Below, in pieces: positions 21,059 through 28,836 of a stretch of 64,000 nt of DNA. The stretch is from Erwinia aphidicola (GTDB lineage Bacteria; Pseudomonadota; Gammaproteobacteria; Enterobacterales; Enterobacteriaceae). Every line of letters starts with the position of its first letter. The first letter of the stretch is position 1. The stretch is taken from contig NZ_JAMKCQ010000001.1 of the NCBI RefSeq assembly GCF_024169515.1, positions 4,526,001-4,590,000 of the forward strand, written 5' to 3'. A program made the translations under genes and the position numbers. Under the pieces are notes generated by a model that was given only the letters and a program-made list of their open reading frames with translations, was not told the origin of the DNA and did not search any database.

Positions 21059-22453
21059 ATGCCAAAGTATAAAAATAATGTTAATCGGGCAGTCATCCTC
21101 TTTGTCCTCGCTATGCTGCTGTCGATTATCGGCCTTGAGGCGCGTAACCTCGGTTCGTTGTCACTTTTCTGGCCGGGCAACGCGATACTGCTTGGGCTGC
21201 TCATTCGCTTTCCTTCGCTGGACAAACGCAGCACGCTGCTCACGCTCTTTTTGGGTATCCTCAGCGCGGACATACTGTACGGCACGCCCCCGATCATTGC
21301 TGTTGGCCTTGATGGGGCAAATATTCTCTTTATTGCCTGCGCGCGCTGGATACTGCTGACCAACCACTTTACCCGCGGTTACCCCCGCCGCCTGCAGGCG
21401 CTGCTGCACGTTTTCCCGGCCTCACTGTTCGGTGCCGCCGGCTGTGCGCTGGTCGGTGCGATTGTCAGCGAGCGCTACTTTGAGGATGAGCTGTTTAAGG
21501 CCTGGTTCTCATGGTTCTCCGAGCAGATGTCGACCTCCATCCTGCTGCTGCCGCTGGTCATTAGCCTGCCGCGCCGCGATGAGCTGGCTCAGCTGGCCAG
21601 CGCCCTGCGTGAATGCACCGTGCTGCCGCTGGTTGCGCTGATTGCCACCACTCTGGCCGGTACCTGGGTTGGCGGCGGCGGCAGCATGCTGTTTCCCCTG
21701 CCCGCGCTGCTGTGGTGCGCCATCAGCTACCCGCTGTTTATCACCTGCTTCCTGACGATGATCACCGGAATTAGCGAGATCATCCTGGTGGCGGGCAACG
21801 TGCTTAATATTCAGGGCAAGGACGATCTGTTCCGCATCGATTCTCTCTCTTCTGCCCGCCTCGGCGTGGCGGCCATGCTGATCAGCCCGCTGATTGTGGC
21901 ACTGAGCAGCACTTCCAATAAAAAGCTGGTCGCGCGCATCACTAAGCGCGCCGACTATGACTTTTTAACCGGCGCACTGACGCGCAGCGGGCTCTCCTCA
22001 AAACTTGAAACGCTGGTGACGCCCCGCAATCGCCCGCACGGCTTTTTCGGCGCGGCGTTTTTGATCGATATCGACCGCTTTAAAAATATCAACGACACCT
22101 ACGGCCACGCCGCCGGGGATTTTGTGCTGGCGAAAACCGTCGAGTGCATCCGCCAGTCGCTGCAGCAGACCGCGCTGGTGAGCCGAATGGGCGGTGAAGA
22201 GTTTTTGGTATTAATCGAAGGGATTTCTCAGCCGCGCGCGTTTCTGCTGGCGAATCGCCTGCGCCACAGCATTGAACAAAACAGCATTATGCTGAACGGC
22301 AACGATCTGAGCGTGACGGTGAGTATTGGGATTAGCACGGTCAACCTGAAGAACGTCAACAGCCTGGATGAGTCAATCAAACAGGCTGATGAACAGTTGT
22401 ATCTTGCGAAGAGTAGCGGGCGAAATCAGGTTCGCCCGGAGTTTGTTCTGTAG
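21059..22453 (+). CDS. Membrane diguanylate cyclase, MASE1-like sensor plus GGDEF
   Basis: A 464-residue protein with an N-terminal integral-membrane sensor of about eight helices (residues 10-290). The early motif LFWPGNAILLGLLIRF is typical of MASE1-type domains. The C-terminal GGDEF domain (about 300-460) has the active motif RMGGEEF and the substrate region FKNINDTYGHAAGD, so c-di-GMP synthesis is expected. I saw no RxxD inhibitory site at the usual place before GGEEF (the residues are QQTALVSRMGG). The ligand is unknown. Through c-di-GMP it may affect the flagellar and exopolysaccharide systems encoded nearby. No EAL domain is present. Confidence 0.9.
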   Translation: MPKYKNNVNRAVILFVLAMLLSIIGLEARNLGSLSLFWPGNAILLGLLIRFPSLDKRSTLLTLFLGILSADILYGTPPIIAVGLDGANILFIACARWILLTNHFTRGYPRRLQALLHVFPASLFGAAGCALVGAIVSERYFEDELFKAWFSWFSEQMSTSILLLPLVISLPRRDELAQLASALRECTVLPLVALIATTLAGTWVGGGGSMLFPLPALLWCAISYPLFITCFLTMITGISEIILVAGNVLNIQGKDDLFRIDSLSSARLGVAAMLISPLIVALSSTSNKKLVARITKRADYDFLTGALTRSGLSSKLETLVTPRNRPHGFFGAAFLIDIDRFKNINDTYGHAAGDFVLAKTVECIRQSLQQTALVSRMGGEEFLVLIEGISQPRAFLLANRLRHSIEQNSIMLNGNDLSVTVSIGISTVNLKNVNSLDESIKQADEQLYLAKSSGRNQVRPEFVL

Positions 22454-22476
22454 GGGCCAGGTTTGCCCGGCCCGCT
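22451..22476. repeat. Short imperfect palindromic repeat
   Basis: A GC-rich imperfect inverted repeat (GGGCC at 22454-22458 and GGCCC at 22469-22473) starts at the stop of the cyclase gene. It begins TAGGGGC like the repeats at 12181 and 63096, so probably the same REP-like family. It may act as a stem-loop at the transcript end. Confidence 0.5.
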
Positions 22477-22504
22477 ATAACTTAGCGCGGTTTCACCCGC
22501 TGCA

Positions 22505-22768
22505 TCAGGCTTCGTTTTCGATGCGGTTAGCTTCGATTTCGAAGTCCTGGATGGCGGCGTCTAACGCCTCCAGCAAAGTCCCCTGCTGATTCAGCAGCTG
22601 GTTAATCTTTTCCGCAGCTGACGGATCTTTATACTCGCCCTCATCAAAGGCCAGCCACTGGCTGGAGAGCGTCTCAGTATTGGTCTGCGCGTAATGGCGC
22701 ATCTCTTTTAGCTGTGAAGTCACGTCGCGTAAGTGTTCAGTCTGCGTTTTGCTTTCGATCTCACTCAT
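22505..22768 (-). CDS. Small acidic helical protein, function unknown
   Basis: An 87-residue, strongly acidic protein (SEIESKTQTEHLRDVTSQLK at the start; IENEA at the end) predicted by eye to be mostly alpha-helical, with heptad-like spacing around residues 12-30 and 52-80. AGGAAA lies before the ATG. It has no signal or membrane segment. It is the last gene of the prophage-like island on this strand but is separated from it by a terminator (22864-22891), so it may belong to the chromosome. I do not recognise the family. Confidence 0.6.
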   Translation of the reverse strand: MSEIESKTQTEHLRDVTSQLKEMRHYAQTNTETLSSQWLAFDEGEYKDPSAAEKINQLLNQQGTLLEALDAAIQDFEIEANRIENEA

Positions 22769-22863
22769 GGATATTTCCTTTCATAGTTAAAAGATGACTA
22801 CATAAATCGGACCGAAGCGGTGCCAGAAAGTTCACAACAAATTTCCATCAACTCCAAAAAAAG

Positions 22864-22891
22864 CAAAAAAAAGGCCGGGTAGCCCGGCCTT
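22864..22891 (-). terminator. Intrinsic terminator of the lysis/tailspike operon
   Basis: On the minus strand AAGGCCGGG, three-base loop, CCCGGCCTT, then a run of T. It lies 11 bp after the stop of the beta-helix gene, so it ends the minus-strand transcript that carries the lysis genes. Confidence 0.9.
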
Positions 22892-22901
22892 AACTCTCTG
22901 A

Positions 22902-24650
22902 TTAATAATAAGCAATTTTACGATCCGTGCCGTTGATATTAACGGTGATATATCCGGCTGCGGTGGTGGTGGTAGGCGCCGTCGCCGGGGTGGTTGCCAG
23001 CGTCAGCACCCCTTTCTCGTTGGCCCCTACGCCTGCCAGCCCGTTGTGCATGCTCATGCGTGCCGCGGGCGTGTTGGTGCCGATGGTGGTGATATCGGTG
23101 GTCTCCGTTAAGTCCGGGGTAAACAGTGAGCACTCGCCGGACTCAAAGCGCGTTGGCCCGGTGGATTTCAGGTTAAACATGGTATCGCCGCTGGCGGCCT
23201 TCAGCTTCACCCAGATCTCCGTGGTGGTCACGCCGATGCGGTTATACTTGATATCCAGCACTGCCGGGGTGCCATGATGACGAATATCCGCATAAATCGC
23301 CGTGGCGCAGCGTGAGATACCGAGATAACTGGAGCAGGAGGAGACCGACGTGACCGGGCTACCCGCCGTGCCGGTTACCGCATCGCTGGAGACCTTGCCA
23401 ATCATCTCAATAATCCACTGCTGATTCTCTTTCGGCATAAACACCTTGCCGAGCTTGTACCATTTGTCGGCGCTGGAGGTATTGGTAATTTTGTAGCCGG
23501 TATACCAGCCGGCCCGCATCGAACCGGTCATCAGCGTGCCGAAACTCTCCTCGCGCCGCCATCCCGCCTCATAGCCGGACAGCCAGCGTGTGGTGCTGGT
23601 ACCCTGACTGAGCGATGCCCCAGCCTGCAGATTGAGCTGGCGCAGCTGCACTCTGGCATGGTCGAGGATCAGCGGGCTGGAGCAATCCTCAAGGCTCAGA
23701 GCATCTATCAGCCACTGACCGTTATTAAGGTCGCCCGGCGCGCGGGTATGCTCAATCCATACGTTGCGCAGTACCCCCTGCGTGACGCGCGGCATCATCA
23801 GCGTAGCGTCGCCATAGCCGTACTGGAAATTGGCATTCGACAGTTCAATGGCCGTTGAGTGGTCCCATACGCCCTTCACAGTATCCGACCAGCCGACGTC
23901 AAATACCCGGCCGTAGGTGTTAATGGTGTAGATTTGGTCGAACTTACTGTCGAGCGTATCCAGCAGTTTGAATATCGTGCCACCGTTGTTCTGGCCGCGG
24001 AAGCAGCTGATCAGAACAATTTCCCCCGCCACGGTGGTGTTTTCAAAAAACGGCTGCTGATTGGAACACATGGCGGAGGTGATCACGCTTTTATTGGCGC
24101 TGACATCCGCACTCGCCTGCCCGTTCCAGCTGATCCCCTTGATGGCCGTGCGCCGCGCCTGCACTTTAAATACCGGGCTGGTCGATTTGTCAGAGATAAT
24201 CGTCGTGCGCGGAATGCCGCCCTGCGGATTGCTATCGCCGTACAGGTAGAAGAACGGCAGTTCGCTGGCCGAAAGGTCAATGGGATTGATCAGGAACTTG
24301 CCGCCCGGAAAACGGACCCCAAGATCCTTACAGCTGCTGCTACAGGTCTGCGCCCAGCTCATCATCAGCTTAAATGCCCCACTGTCATCGGTATAGCCAT
24401 CGCCTTTGGCGCCGAAGTGCAGGATATTGACCTCGTCGTAGTCGTTAATTACACGCTTCCAGTAAAAGCCGCTGCCGACCGCCAACGTTCCGCTATCATC
24501 CGCAGGAAGCGTGGTCGTGACAAATCCGACAAAATTACCGCCGCCGCGGAAGGTGGAGTCTTTATCGTAATACCGTTTGAGCAGGGCAATATCGCCAGAT
24601 TTAGCCGGCGCGGTAGTACGTAATTCAGCAAATGAGTTAACTTCAATCAT
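22902..24650 (-). CDS. Tailspike-like right-handed beta-helix protein
   Basis: A 582-residue protein whose N-terminal part (to about 75) resembles head-binding or adaptor segments of phage tailspikes (SFAELRTTAPAKSGDIALLK). The pectate-lyase-superfamily motif LHFGAKGDGYTDDSGAF follows near residue 77, then a long region with beta-helix-like repeats to about 380. The C-terminal third is Thr/Ala-rich. There is no signal peptide, so it would stay in the cytosol until lysis. Such proteins bind or cleave surface polysaccharide. It is the last gene of the lysis operon. It could be a tailspike relic or a polysaccharide-active effector released by lysis. Confidence 0.75.
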   Translation of the reverse strand: MIEVNSFAELRTTAPAKSGDIALLKRYYDKDSTFRGGGNFVGFVTTTLPADDSGTLAVGSGFYWKRVINDYDEVNILHFGAKGDGYTDDSGAFKLMMSWAQTCSSSCKDLGVRFPGGKFLINPIDLSASELPFFYLYGDSNPQGGIPRTTIISDKSTSPVFKVQARRTAIKGISWNGQASADVSANKSVITSAMCSNQQPFFENTTVAGEIVLISCFRGQNNGGTIFKLLDTLDSKFDQIYTINTYGRVFDVGWSDTVKGVWDHSTAIELSNANFQYGYGDATLMMPRVTQGVLRNVWIEHTRAPGDLNNGQWLIDALSLEDCSSPLILDHARVQLRQLNLQAGASLSQGTSTTRWLSGYEAGWRREESFGTLMTGSMRAGWYTGYKITNTSSADKWYKLGKVFMPKENQQWIIEMIGKVSSDAVTGTAGSPVTSVSSCSSYLGISRCATAIYADIRHHGTPAVLDIKYNRIGVTTTEIWVKLKAASGDTMFNLKSTGPTRFESGECSLFTPDLTETTDITTIGTNTPAARMSMHNGLAGVGANEKGVLTLATTPATAPTTTTAAGYITVNINGTDRKIAYY

Positions 24651-24772
24651 AATAACCTCCTGGCGGCGCGCACGGGCAGACCGCCTTATTAAGGGTAAAT
24701 TAGCAGAATGAGCGGGGAGAGAAAGATAACTAAATTCCTGTCACCTCCTGGCAGATAATTAAATCCGCGGAT

Positions 24773-25003
24773 CTATTTTTTATTACCACAAAGCGAAACC
24801 CACAGATCGTTATGGGTATTAATCTGCCTGACGGTTCTGATATCCATCAGCTGGGCATCCTGGTTGTGGGTATATATCGGCGAAAATAACGTACAGCTTG
24901 CGTCGGAAATCACTTCGTTATTTATCGTCGGCGTGGAATGGCGACTGCTGCATCCTGCGGCGAGCGTCACCGTCAGTAACAGCAGCATTGTCTGCTTGAA
25001 CAC
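24773..25003 (-). CDS. Outer-membrane spanin subunit (Rz1-like lipoprotein)
   Basis: A 76-residue lipoprotein with an N-terminal hydrophobic stretch and lipobox LAAGC (Cys around residue 19). It starts at GTG 25003 behind AGGAGG with six-base spacing. It begins inside the Rz-like gene in another frame and extends past it, the arrangement known for Rz/Rz1 pairs. It would sit in the outer membrane and, with Rz, fuse the two membranes in the last step of host lysis. It is not Pro-rich like lambda Rz1, so the assignment rests on position, overlap and lipobox. Confidence 0.75.
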   Translation of the reverse strand: MFKQTMLLLLTVTLAAGCSSRHSTPTINNEVISDASCTLFSPIYTHNQDAQLMDIRTVRQINTHNDLWVSLCGNKK

Positions 25004-25217
25004 GTTTTGCCTCCTGACTGTTAGCGGCCTGTTGTTTAGCAACGGCCGAGATTTGCTGCGCACTCTTTTGCGCGGCGGCAATATCGGATGTCGCGCGCTG
25101 CTGGCTCTTGCCGACCTGCCTGCCGCCAAACCATGCGGCAACAAAGGCCGCCACCACGGCGCCAATGGCCAACAGCCCACTCCAGCCGCCGCTGACCAGC
25201 GAAATTAGTGTGCTCAT
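24918..25217 (-). CDS. Inner-membrane spanin subunit (Rz-like)
   Basis: A 99-residue protein with one N-terminal membrane helix (about 12-31, LLAIGAVVAAFVAAWFGG) and an Ala/Gln-rich, coiled-coil-like periplasmic part (GKSQQRATSDIAAAQKSAQQ). That is the shape of an i-spanin. Its ATG overlaps the holin stop, and the Rz1-like gene is nested in its 3' part. It probably acts with the lipoprotein at 24773-25003 to disrupt the outer membrane. Confidence 0.75.
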   Translation of the reverse strand: MSTLISLVSGGWSGLLAIGAVVAAFVAAWFGGRQVGKSQQRATSDIAAAQKSAQQISAVAKQQAANSQEAKRVQADNAAVTDGDARRRMQQSPFHADDK

Positions 25218-25561
25218 ACTTTGCCTCCTGCGAGGGTATCACGCTGTTTAGAGAGGTTTTTCTGGCGGATAAACTGCGCCATCACCGCCATCGCCACCAT
25301 AAATGCGCCGATCATGCCGAGGAAGTTATGCGGCAGCCACGATTTCACATCCTCAGGCAGCGTACTCCAGGCGCTAAGCGCCGAGTCAGGAAATGACTGC
25401 ACCCAGGCACTGAGCGCGGAGCCAGCCGAGGCCAGCCACACCGACCAGGTCTTAAACAGCAGGCGGGCGTGATTGACCACCACAACTTTGCCGCAATGCA
25501 CAAACAGCAGCACCGCCAGCGCCAGCATCGCTACCAGCAGAATAAATAAGGTGAATTTCAT
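25214..25561 (-). CDS. Putative holin
   Basis: A 115-residue membrane protein with a first hydrophobic helix at residues 3-24, a moderately hydrophobic middle around 36-55, and a second clear helix at about 80-97 (LGMIGAFMVAMAVMAQF), ending in a charged tail. Size, topology and position between the lysozyme and the spanins suit a phage holin that times pore formation. The ATG at 25561 follows GGAGG and overlaps the lysozyme stop. I cannot place it in a specific holin class. Confidence 0.7.
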   Translation of the reverse strand: MKFTLFILLVAMLALAVLLFVHCGKVVVVNHARLLFKTWSVWLASAGSALSAWVQSFPDSALSAWSTLPEDVKSWLPHNFLGMIGAFMVAMAVMAQFIRQKNLSKQRDTLAGGKV

Positions 25562-26025
25562 AGAACCTCCTGATAACTGGCATAAGTGCCGCTGCGCATC
25601 ATCTCTGCCTGCCGCTGCGCGCGCTTCGGCGTCTGGCGCGCCCACAGGCTGGCGAGCATCGCCTCTGCGGCTCCGCTGAAGTTGCCGTTGGCAATCATCA
25701 GCAGGGTATTTTTAAAGGCCGCCAGCCCGTCCACCCCCAGCTGGTAAGCCATGCTGTAAAGCACATCGCTGCGCGGAGGATTACACTGGCGCAGCGCGGC
25801 CAGCATCGCCGGGCGCTGCTTCATTTCAGCAATTTTGCTGTTAAGCATCAGCTGCATCCAGACATCGCCAACGGTGCGCGGCAGCGTGAAGGTGTAATTT
25901 TCCAGCGCCGCCCCTTTCGGACCGAGTTTAATTCCGCAGCCAACGGTGGGATATCCCTCGCTATCGCGATAGGGCTGCTCTTTATATCCCTCTTCGAATA
26001 CCAAAATCTGAATAATATTGCTCAT
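25558..26025 (-). CDS. Endolysin, GH24 (T4-type) lysozyme
   Basis: A 155-residue muramidase that cleaves peptidoglycan. The T4-lysozyme catalytic triad pattern is visible in FEEGYKEQPYRDSEGYPTVGCG (split here only by spacing): Glu near 11, Asp near 21 and Thr near 27. The helical lobe QCNPPRSDVLYSMAYQLG follows. There is no signal peptide or signal-anchor, so export would depend on the holin encoded next. It is the first gene of the minus-strand lysis unit, preceded by a terminator and a long leader downstream of the Q-like gene. Confidence 0.88.
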   Translation of the reverse strand: MSNIIQILVFEEGYKEQPYRDSEGYPTVGCGIKLGPKGAALENYTFTLPRTVGDVWMQLMLNSKIAEMKQRPAMLAALRQCNPPRSDVLYSMAYQLGVDGLAAFKNTLLMIANGNFSGAAEAMLASLWARQTPKRAQRQAEMMRSGTYASYQEVL

Positions 26026-26048
26026 CGTTCACCTCGCTTCCAACCAAT

Positions 26049-26071
26049 AAAAAAAGGCCGCCTCAGCAACC
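26049..26071 (-). terminator. Leader terminator upstream of the lysozyme gene
   Basis: On the minus strand GGTTGC, loop TGAG, GCGGCC (two G-U pairs), then seven T. It lies between the Q-like gene and the lysozyme gene, the place of the lambda tR' terminator that Q protein overrides. This is an inference from layout. Confidence 0.6.
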
Positions 26072-26255
26072 TTATTCACTATTCAATCTGATTTTTCACT
26101 TTCACAACCGTGGCCCGACCATTTCAATAGCGCCGGGCGTTTCCCCTGATGCCGCCAATCCGACATTAACAGTCTGGATCATAAATTGCGTACGCAATCC
26201 AGAAAGTGAAATTAATCTATTTCCCTGCTGATTAATGATTAATAAATATAAGAAA
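26072..26255 (-). promoter_or_regulatory. Probable late-promoter leader region
   Basis: This 180-bp spacer lies between the Q-like gene and the terminator ahead of the lysozyme gene, where a late (pR'-like) promoter and Q-binding site are expected. It contains the palindrome TTGCGTACGCAA near 26185-26196. I could not identify a convincing -10/-35 pair. Confidence 0.35.
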
Positions 26256-26627
26256 TCAGATCGTCTCTTCGCACTCTAATTCACACTCCAGCGCGCTTAA
26301 TACGCCAGCGATAAACCCTTCGGCGGTCTGAATCTGTTTGCGGATAGTGCCGTCCGCGCAGCGGCGGCGGCGGGCGATGGCGCGCAGGGAGATCTGCCAA
26401 AGATAGTGAGCAACCAGAATGTCGTGCTGCTCGGGATGATTCTTTTTCAGACGGCTGATGCAGGCGTCGAGGATCATACCGTCATTGTCGCTACAGCTCG
26501 GGCGTTGCCCCGGGCGGGAATGCACCAATCCCCGGAACCCGGCAGCCACTGACGAATAGCCCAGACCGCGTTCACCCGTTGCCGCCCAGCCCCCCCAACG
26601 CTCCAGTAAATTTTTCATATCGCGCAT
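26256..26627 (-). CDS. Phage antitermination protein Q-like
   Basis: A 123-residue basic protein opening MRDMKNLLERWGGWAA, the characteristic start of one family of lambdoid Q antiterminators. A helix-turn-helix-like C-terminal half (ISLRAIARRRRCADGTIRKQ) follows. Such proteins bind the late promoter and let RNA polymerase read through the leader terminator into lysis and late genes. The ATG is preceded by AAAGGGG. Here the only late genes left are the lysis cassette and the beta-helix protein. Confidence in the family is fair; it rests on these motifs and the genomic position. Confidence 0.75.
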   Translation of the reverse strand: MRDMKNLLERWGGWAATGERGLGYSSVAAGFRGLVHSRPGQRPSCSDNDGMILDACISRLKKNHPEQHDILVAHYLWQISLRAIARRRRCADGTIRKQIQTAEGFIAGVLSALECELECEETI

Positions 26628-27104
26628 GATGTGCCCCTTTTGTCAGCTGCAACCTGCCGCCAGATATCATCATCCGGCAGCAGAGACTCATTTAACACGG
26701 CGTCAGCGCGGCTGAAGGATGACTGCCACGGTGACGCAGGAGTGGCAGACGATGCTGCCAGGGAGTTTGCCAGCGATTAGGCTGGACGGCCTGATTGATA
26801 AAGAGCGGGTAATCGTTGAGCGGCATGCATCCGGCAGTGCGCTACGGCGTGGCGGCACCACCCTGCAGGCACTCTGGTTTATACTGGTACTGAAAGTCGG
26901 CGATAAACTCGTCTCTTCAGCACCACAGCGAACCAGACTCGGCAACGGCAGCGGTACGCTGGGTTATGCGCTCAGAAAGCCGTTACCGACGCGCATTCAA
27001 TAACTATGGTTATAGCAAAAGCGTCATTAATAGCAAATAGTATTACCACAGTTAATAGCAAAGCGTGTTTGACGAAAAATACGCATCGCTATAAATTCTG
27101 GTAT
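26628..27104. promoter_or_regulatory. Control region between Q-like gene and repressor, no intact gene
   Basis: In an intact lambdoid phage this side would carry cro, CII and replication genes. None is recognisable, and the open frames on both strands here lack good starts. Near the repressor start there are three copies of ATAGCAAA (at about 27012, 27032 and 27053), two preceded by TTA, and the near-palindrome ATAACTATGGTTAT (27000-27013). These look like operator sites. Probably a deleted early region. Confidence 0.45.
27000..27013. promoter_or_regulatory. Candidate repressor operator (left)
   Basis: ATAACTATGGTTAT has perfect 5-bp inverted arms. Its first ten bases recur at 27991-28000 in ATAACTATGGCTAT, on the other side of the repressor gene. 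Paired sites flanking a repressor gene suggest operators. Confidence 0.4.
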
Positions 27105-27707
27105 ATGAAACCGAATACACTCGCCTGGCGATTGAACATGGCTATGACCATGATGGGAATTACACAGGGTGCTTTAGCAAAAGCATCGGGCGTCTCACAG
27201 CCAACAATCTGGCGGCTGACAAAGGGAGAAGCAGAAGGCTCGCGCAAGCTGGTGGACATCGCCAGAGCGCTTGATATCAGCGTTGAGTGGCTGGCAAGTG
27301 GTGCTGGCGAGATGCGCGGCGGTCACGCCGGCAGCCCGATTGATAAAGTTAAAGCTGGCACTACGGTTGCCCTGTGGGACAGCAACGGTAAAACCAGCGA
27401 GCAGGTCAGTACGCCTGGCGGCGCCAGGGCGCGCAAGAGCTGGCGTGCTTACATCCTCGACCGCAACAGCGGCTGTGCGGAGGCCAGCGCAGGTAGCATC
27501 GTAATTATCGATACCGAGGTACCAGCAGAATCTGGAGATCTCGTTATGGCCAGGATGAACTCACGCATCTCGGTTTACCGTTTTCTCGAAGGCCCCTCCA
27601 ACGGTTTTTTAACCGTCGATGACCCGCGTTTACCCGCCGTTGAACTGTCGGACGATGTGCAGTTAATTGGCGTAGCTATCTTTCTTATCCGCGACTTACG
27701 TCGGTAG
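27105..27707 (+). CDS. CI-like repressor: XRE helix-turn-helix with S24 peptidase-like domain
   Basis: A 200-residue phage-type repressor. The N-terminal XRE domain (about 5-62) includes TQGALAKASGVSQPTIWRLT. A linker with HAGSP (possible Ala-Gly cleavage site near residue 76) leads to a C-terminal LexA/CI-like domain with GSIVIIDTEVPAESGDLVMA, which carries the usual fold landmarks. I could not confirm the catalytic Ser and Lys. It is transcribed away from the Q-lysis genes. It probably keeps the island silent; whether it is self-cleaving and SOS-linked is open. Confidence 0.85.
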   Translation: MKPNTLAWRLNMAMTMMGITQGALAKASGVSQPTIWRLTKGEAEGSRKLVDIARALDISVEWLASGAGEMRGGHAGSPIDKVKAGTTVALWDSNGKTSEQVSTPGGARARKSWRAYILDRNSGCAEASAGSIVIIDTEVPAESGDLVMARMNSRISVYRFLEGPSNGFLTVDDPRLPAVELSDDVQLIGVAIFLIRDLRR

Positions 27708-28099
27708 TCGCTGACCTCCTGCTCCGGCAGGAGTGTCTCTTCGTAGTGACCGCCAGACACCCTGAATAACACAGAAACCATCAGTTTTTCCTCGCGGTGA
27801 CCCATCAGCGCCCTCTCATCATGACCCTGACAGTGTTGTACAATCGATATAACTGAATAGATTAGTAAAGCTTTTGGAATCTTTGGGTCTTAATTTTCAA
27901 AAAATGACAATAAAAATATTAAAAATCAACTATTTCAACAAAATAACTCGATAACTTAAGTTATTTAATCAATAACATTTGATATTGATAATAACTATGG
28001 CTATCGTTTTTAGAGGCGGGATTCATCAGAAGCCTTAAGCTAAGGATTTCAGGTGAGCTCAGTTATCAATGGCTCTTACTCTTCTCAGCGGAGGTCAAC
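27708..28099. other. AT-rich spacer with candidate operator
   Basis: This AT-rich stretch lies between the repressor gene and the zinc-ribbon gene. ATAACTATGGCTAT at 27991-28004 repeats the left operator candidate. A run of AACTTAAGTT-like symmetry lies around 27954-27964. No gene is supported. Confidence 0.4.
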
Positions 28100-28372
28100 A
28101 TGGCGACAATTATCTGGAAAAGTGCGGCGCCGTCAGGAACCTGCCGCAGTCGTTACAAAGCACGACGCGCTGCGGCCGTGGCGCAACGCCGGCGCGACAA
28201 GCTGCTGCTGCGTAAAATTAGCCAGCTGCTGGACCCGCAGGCGGGGATGGGGATCGGTGGAGGAATGCGTCAGGCTTTTTCTGCGGCGCGCGCCTGCCAG
28301 CAGTGCGGTCTGCCGCGCCAGCTGGAGTCGCGATATTGTTCATTCTGTCAGCCGCAAGCCGGCGGTAATTAG
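28100..28372 (+). CDS. Small basic zinc-ribbon protein
   Basis: A 90-residue protein with a basic N-terminal half (TCRSRYKARRAAAVAQRRRD) and two cysteine pairs at the C-terminus, CQQCG and CSFC, 12-14 residues apart. This is a likely four-Cys zinc ribbon. The ATG follows GGAGG with normal spacing, which supports a real gene. Size and layout recall small phage-encoded regulators, but the family is not recognised. It is at the edge of the prophage-like island and is preceded by an operator candidate shared with the repressor region. Confidence 0.6.
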   Translation: MATIIWKSAAPSGTCRSRYKARRAAAVAQRRRDKLLLRKISQLLDPQAGMGIGGGMRQAFSAARACQQCGLPRQLESRYCSFCQPQAGGN

Positions 28373-28386
28373 CCTGAGAAATGAAA

Positions 28387-28409
28387 ACAGGCCGCACCGG
28401 GCGGCCTGT
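28387..28409. terminator. Stem-loop between convergent small genes
   Basis: ACAGGCCG, seven-base loop, CGGCCTGT lies between the zinc-ribbon gene and the convergent 52-residue ORF. There is no T tract of note. It may serve both genes as a transcript end. Confidence 0.4.
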
Positions 28410-28416
28410 CAGGCAG

Positions 28417-28575
28417 TTAATCGTCTGTGCGATCGTCATCTTCAAGTAAAGATTCAATAAACGTCCGTTGTGCGGGTGTTAACACCCAGTGATCCAGCGC
28501 TCCAGGCACCTTTTCATCCCCGGACTCTGCACTGCCAGGTAATTCAGCAGGTGTTTTTTTATCGTCGTTGTCCAT
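28417..28575 (-). CDS. 52-residue acidic protein, function unknown
   Basis: This small ORF starts at ATG 28575 (MDNDDKKTPAEL) and ends LEDDDRTDD. It is highly acidic, with a middle segment DHWVLTPAQRTFIESLL that could form a short helix. The ribosome site is weak (AAGATATT). It is convergent with the zinc-ribbon gene, with a shared stem-loop between the stops. The amino-acid pattern looks like a protein and not like chance, but there is no family match I can name. It could belong to the island or to the chromosome. Confidence 0.5.
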   Translation of the reverse strand: MDNDDKKTPAELPGSAESGDEKVPGALDHWVLTPAQRTFIESLLEDDDRTDD

Positions 28576-28836
28576 AATATCTTATCAATGAACACAGGCC
28601 AGCAAGCGAATCCAGCCCGAAACGGCATGCTTTGCATCTGGCATTTGTTCGAAACCCTCACCAACCCCAGCTCGCCTCCCCTCATTCTGCTAATGACGAT
28701 TTCATTTTAGGATCTTTCCAGCTTGTGATAAGTGAATAATTCTGATGTGTGCTGTCGCACAGGGAATAGCGCGCCGTCGCCAGGGTGACAGCGGCGTCAG
28801 AGGGAGCGGCAGGCGCGGAGTCCTGCCGCTGAAGGC

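Noticed and set aside
26719..27003. 94-codon plus-strand frame upstream of the repressor
   Set aside because: No ribosome site and no known family. The region is better explained as a deleted phage control region.
27575..27805. 76-codon minus-strand frame overlapping the repressor 3' end
   Set aside because: It has a fair ribosome site (AGAGGG), but more than half of it is antisense to the repressor gene and no family is recognisable. Kept only as a weak possibility.
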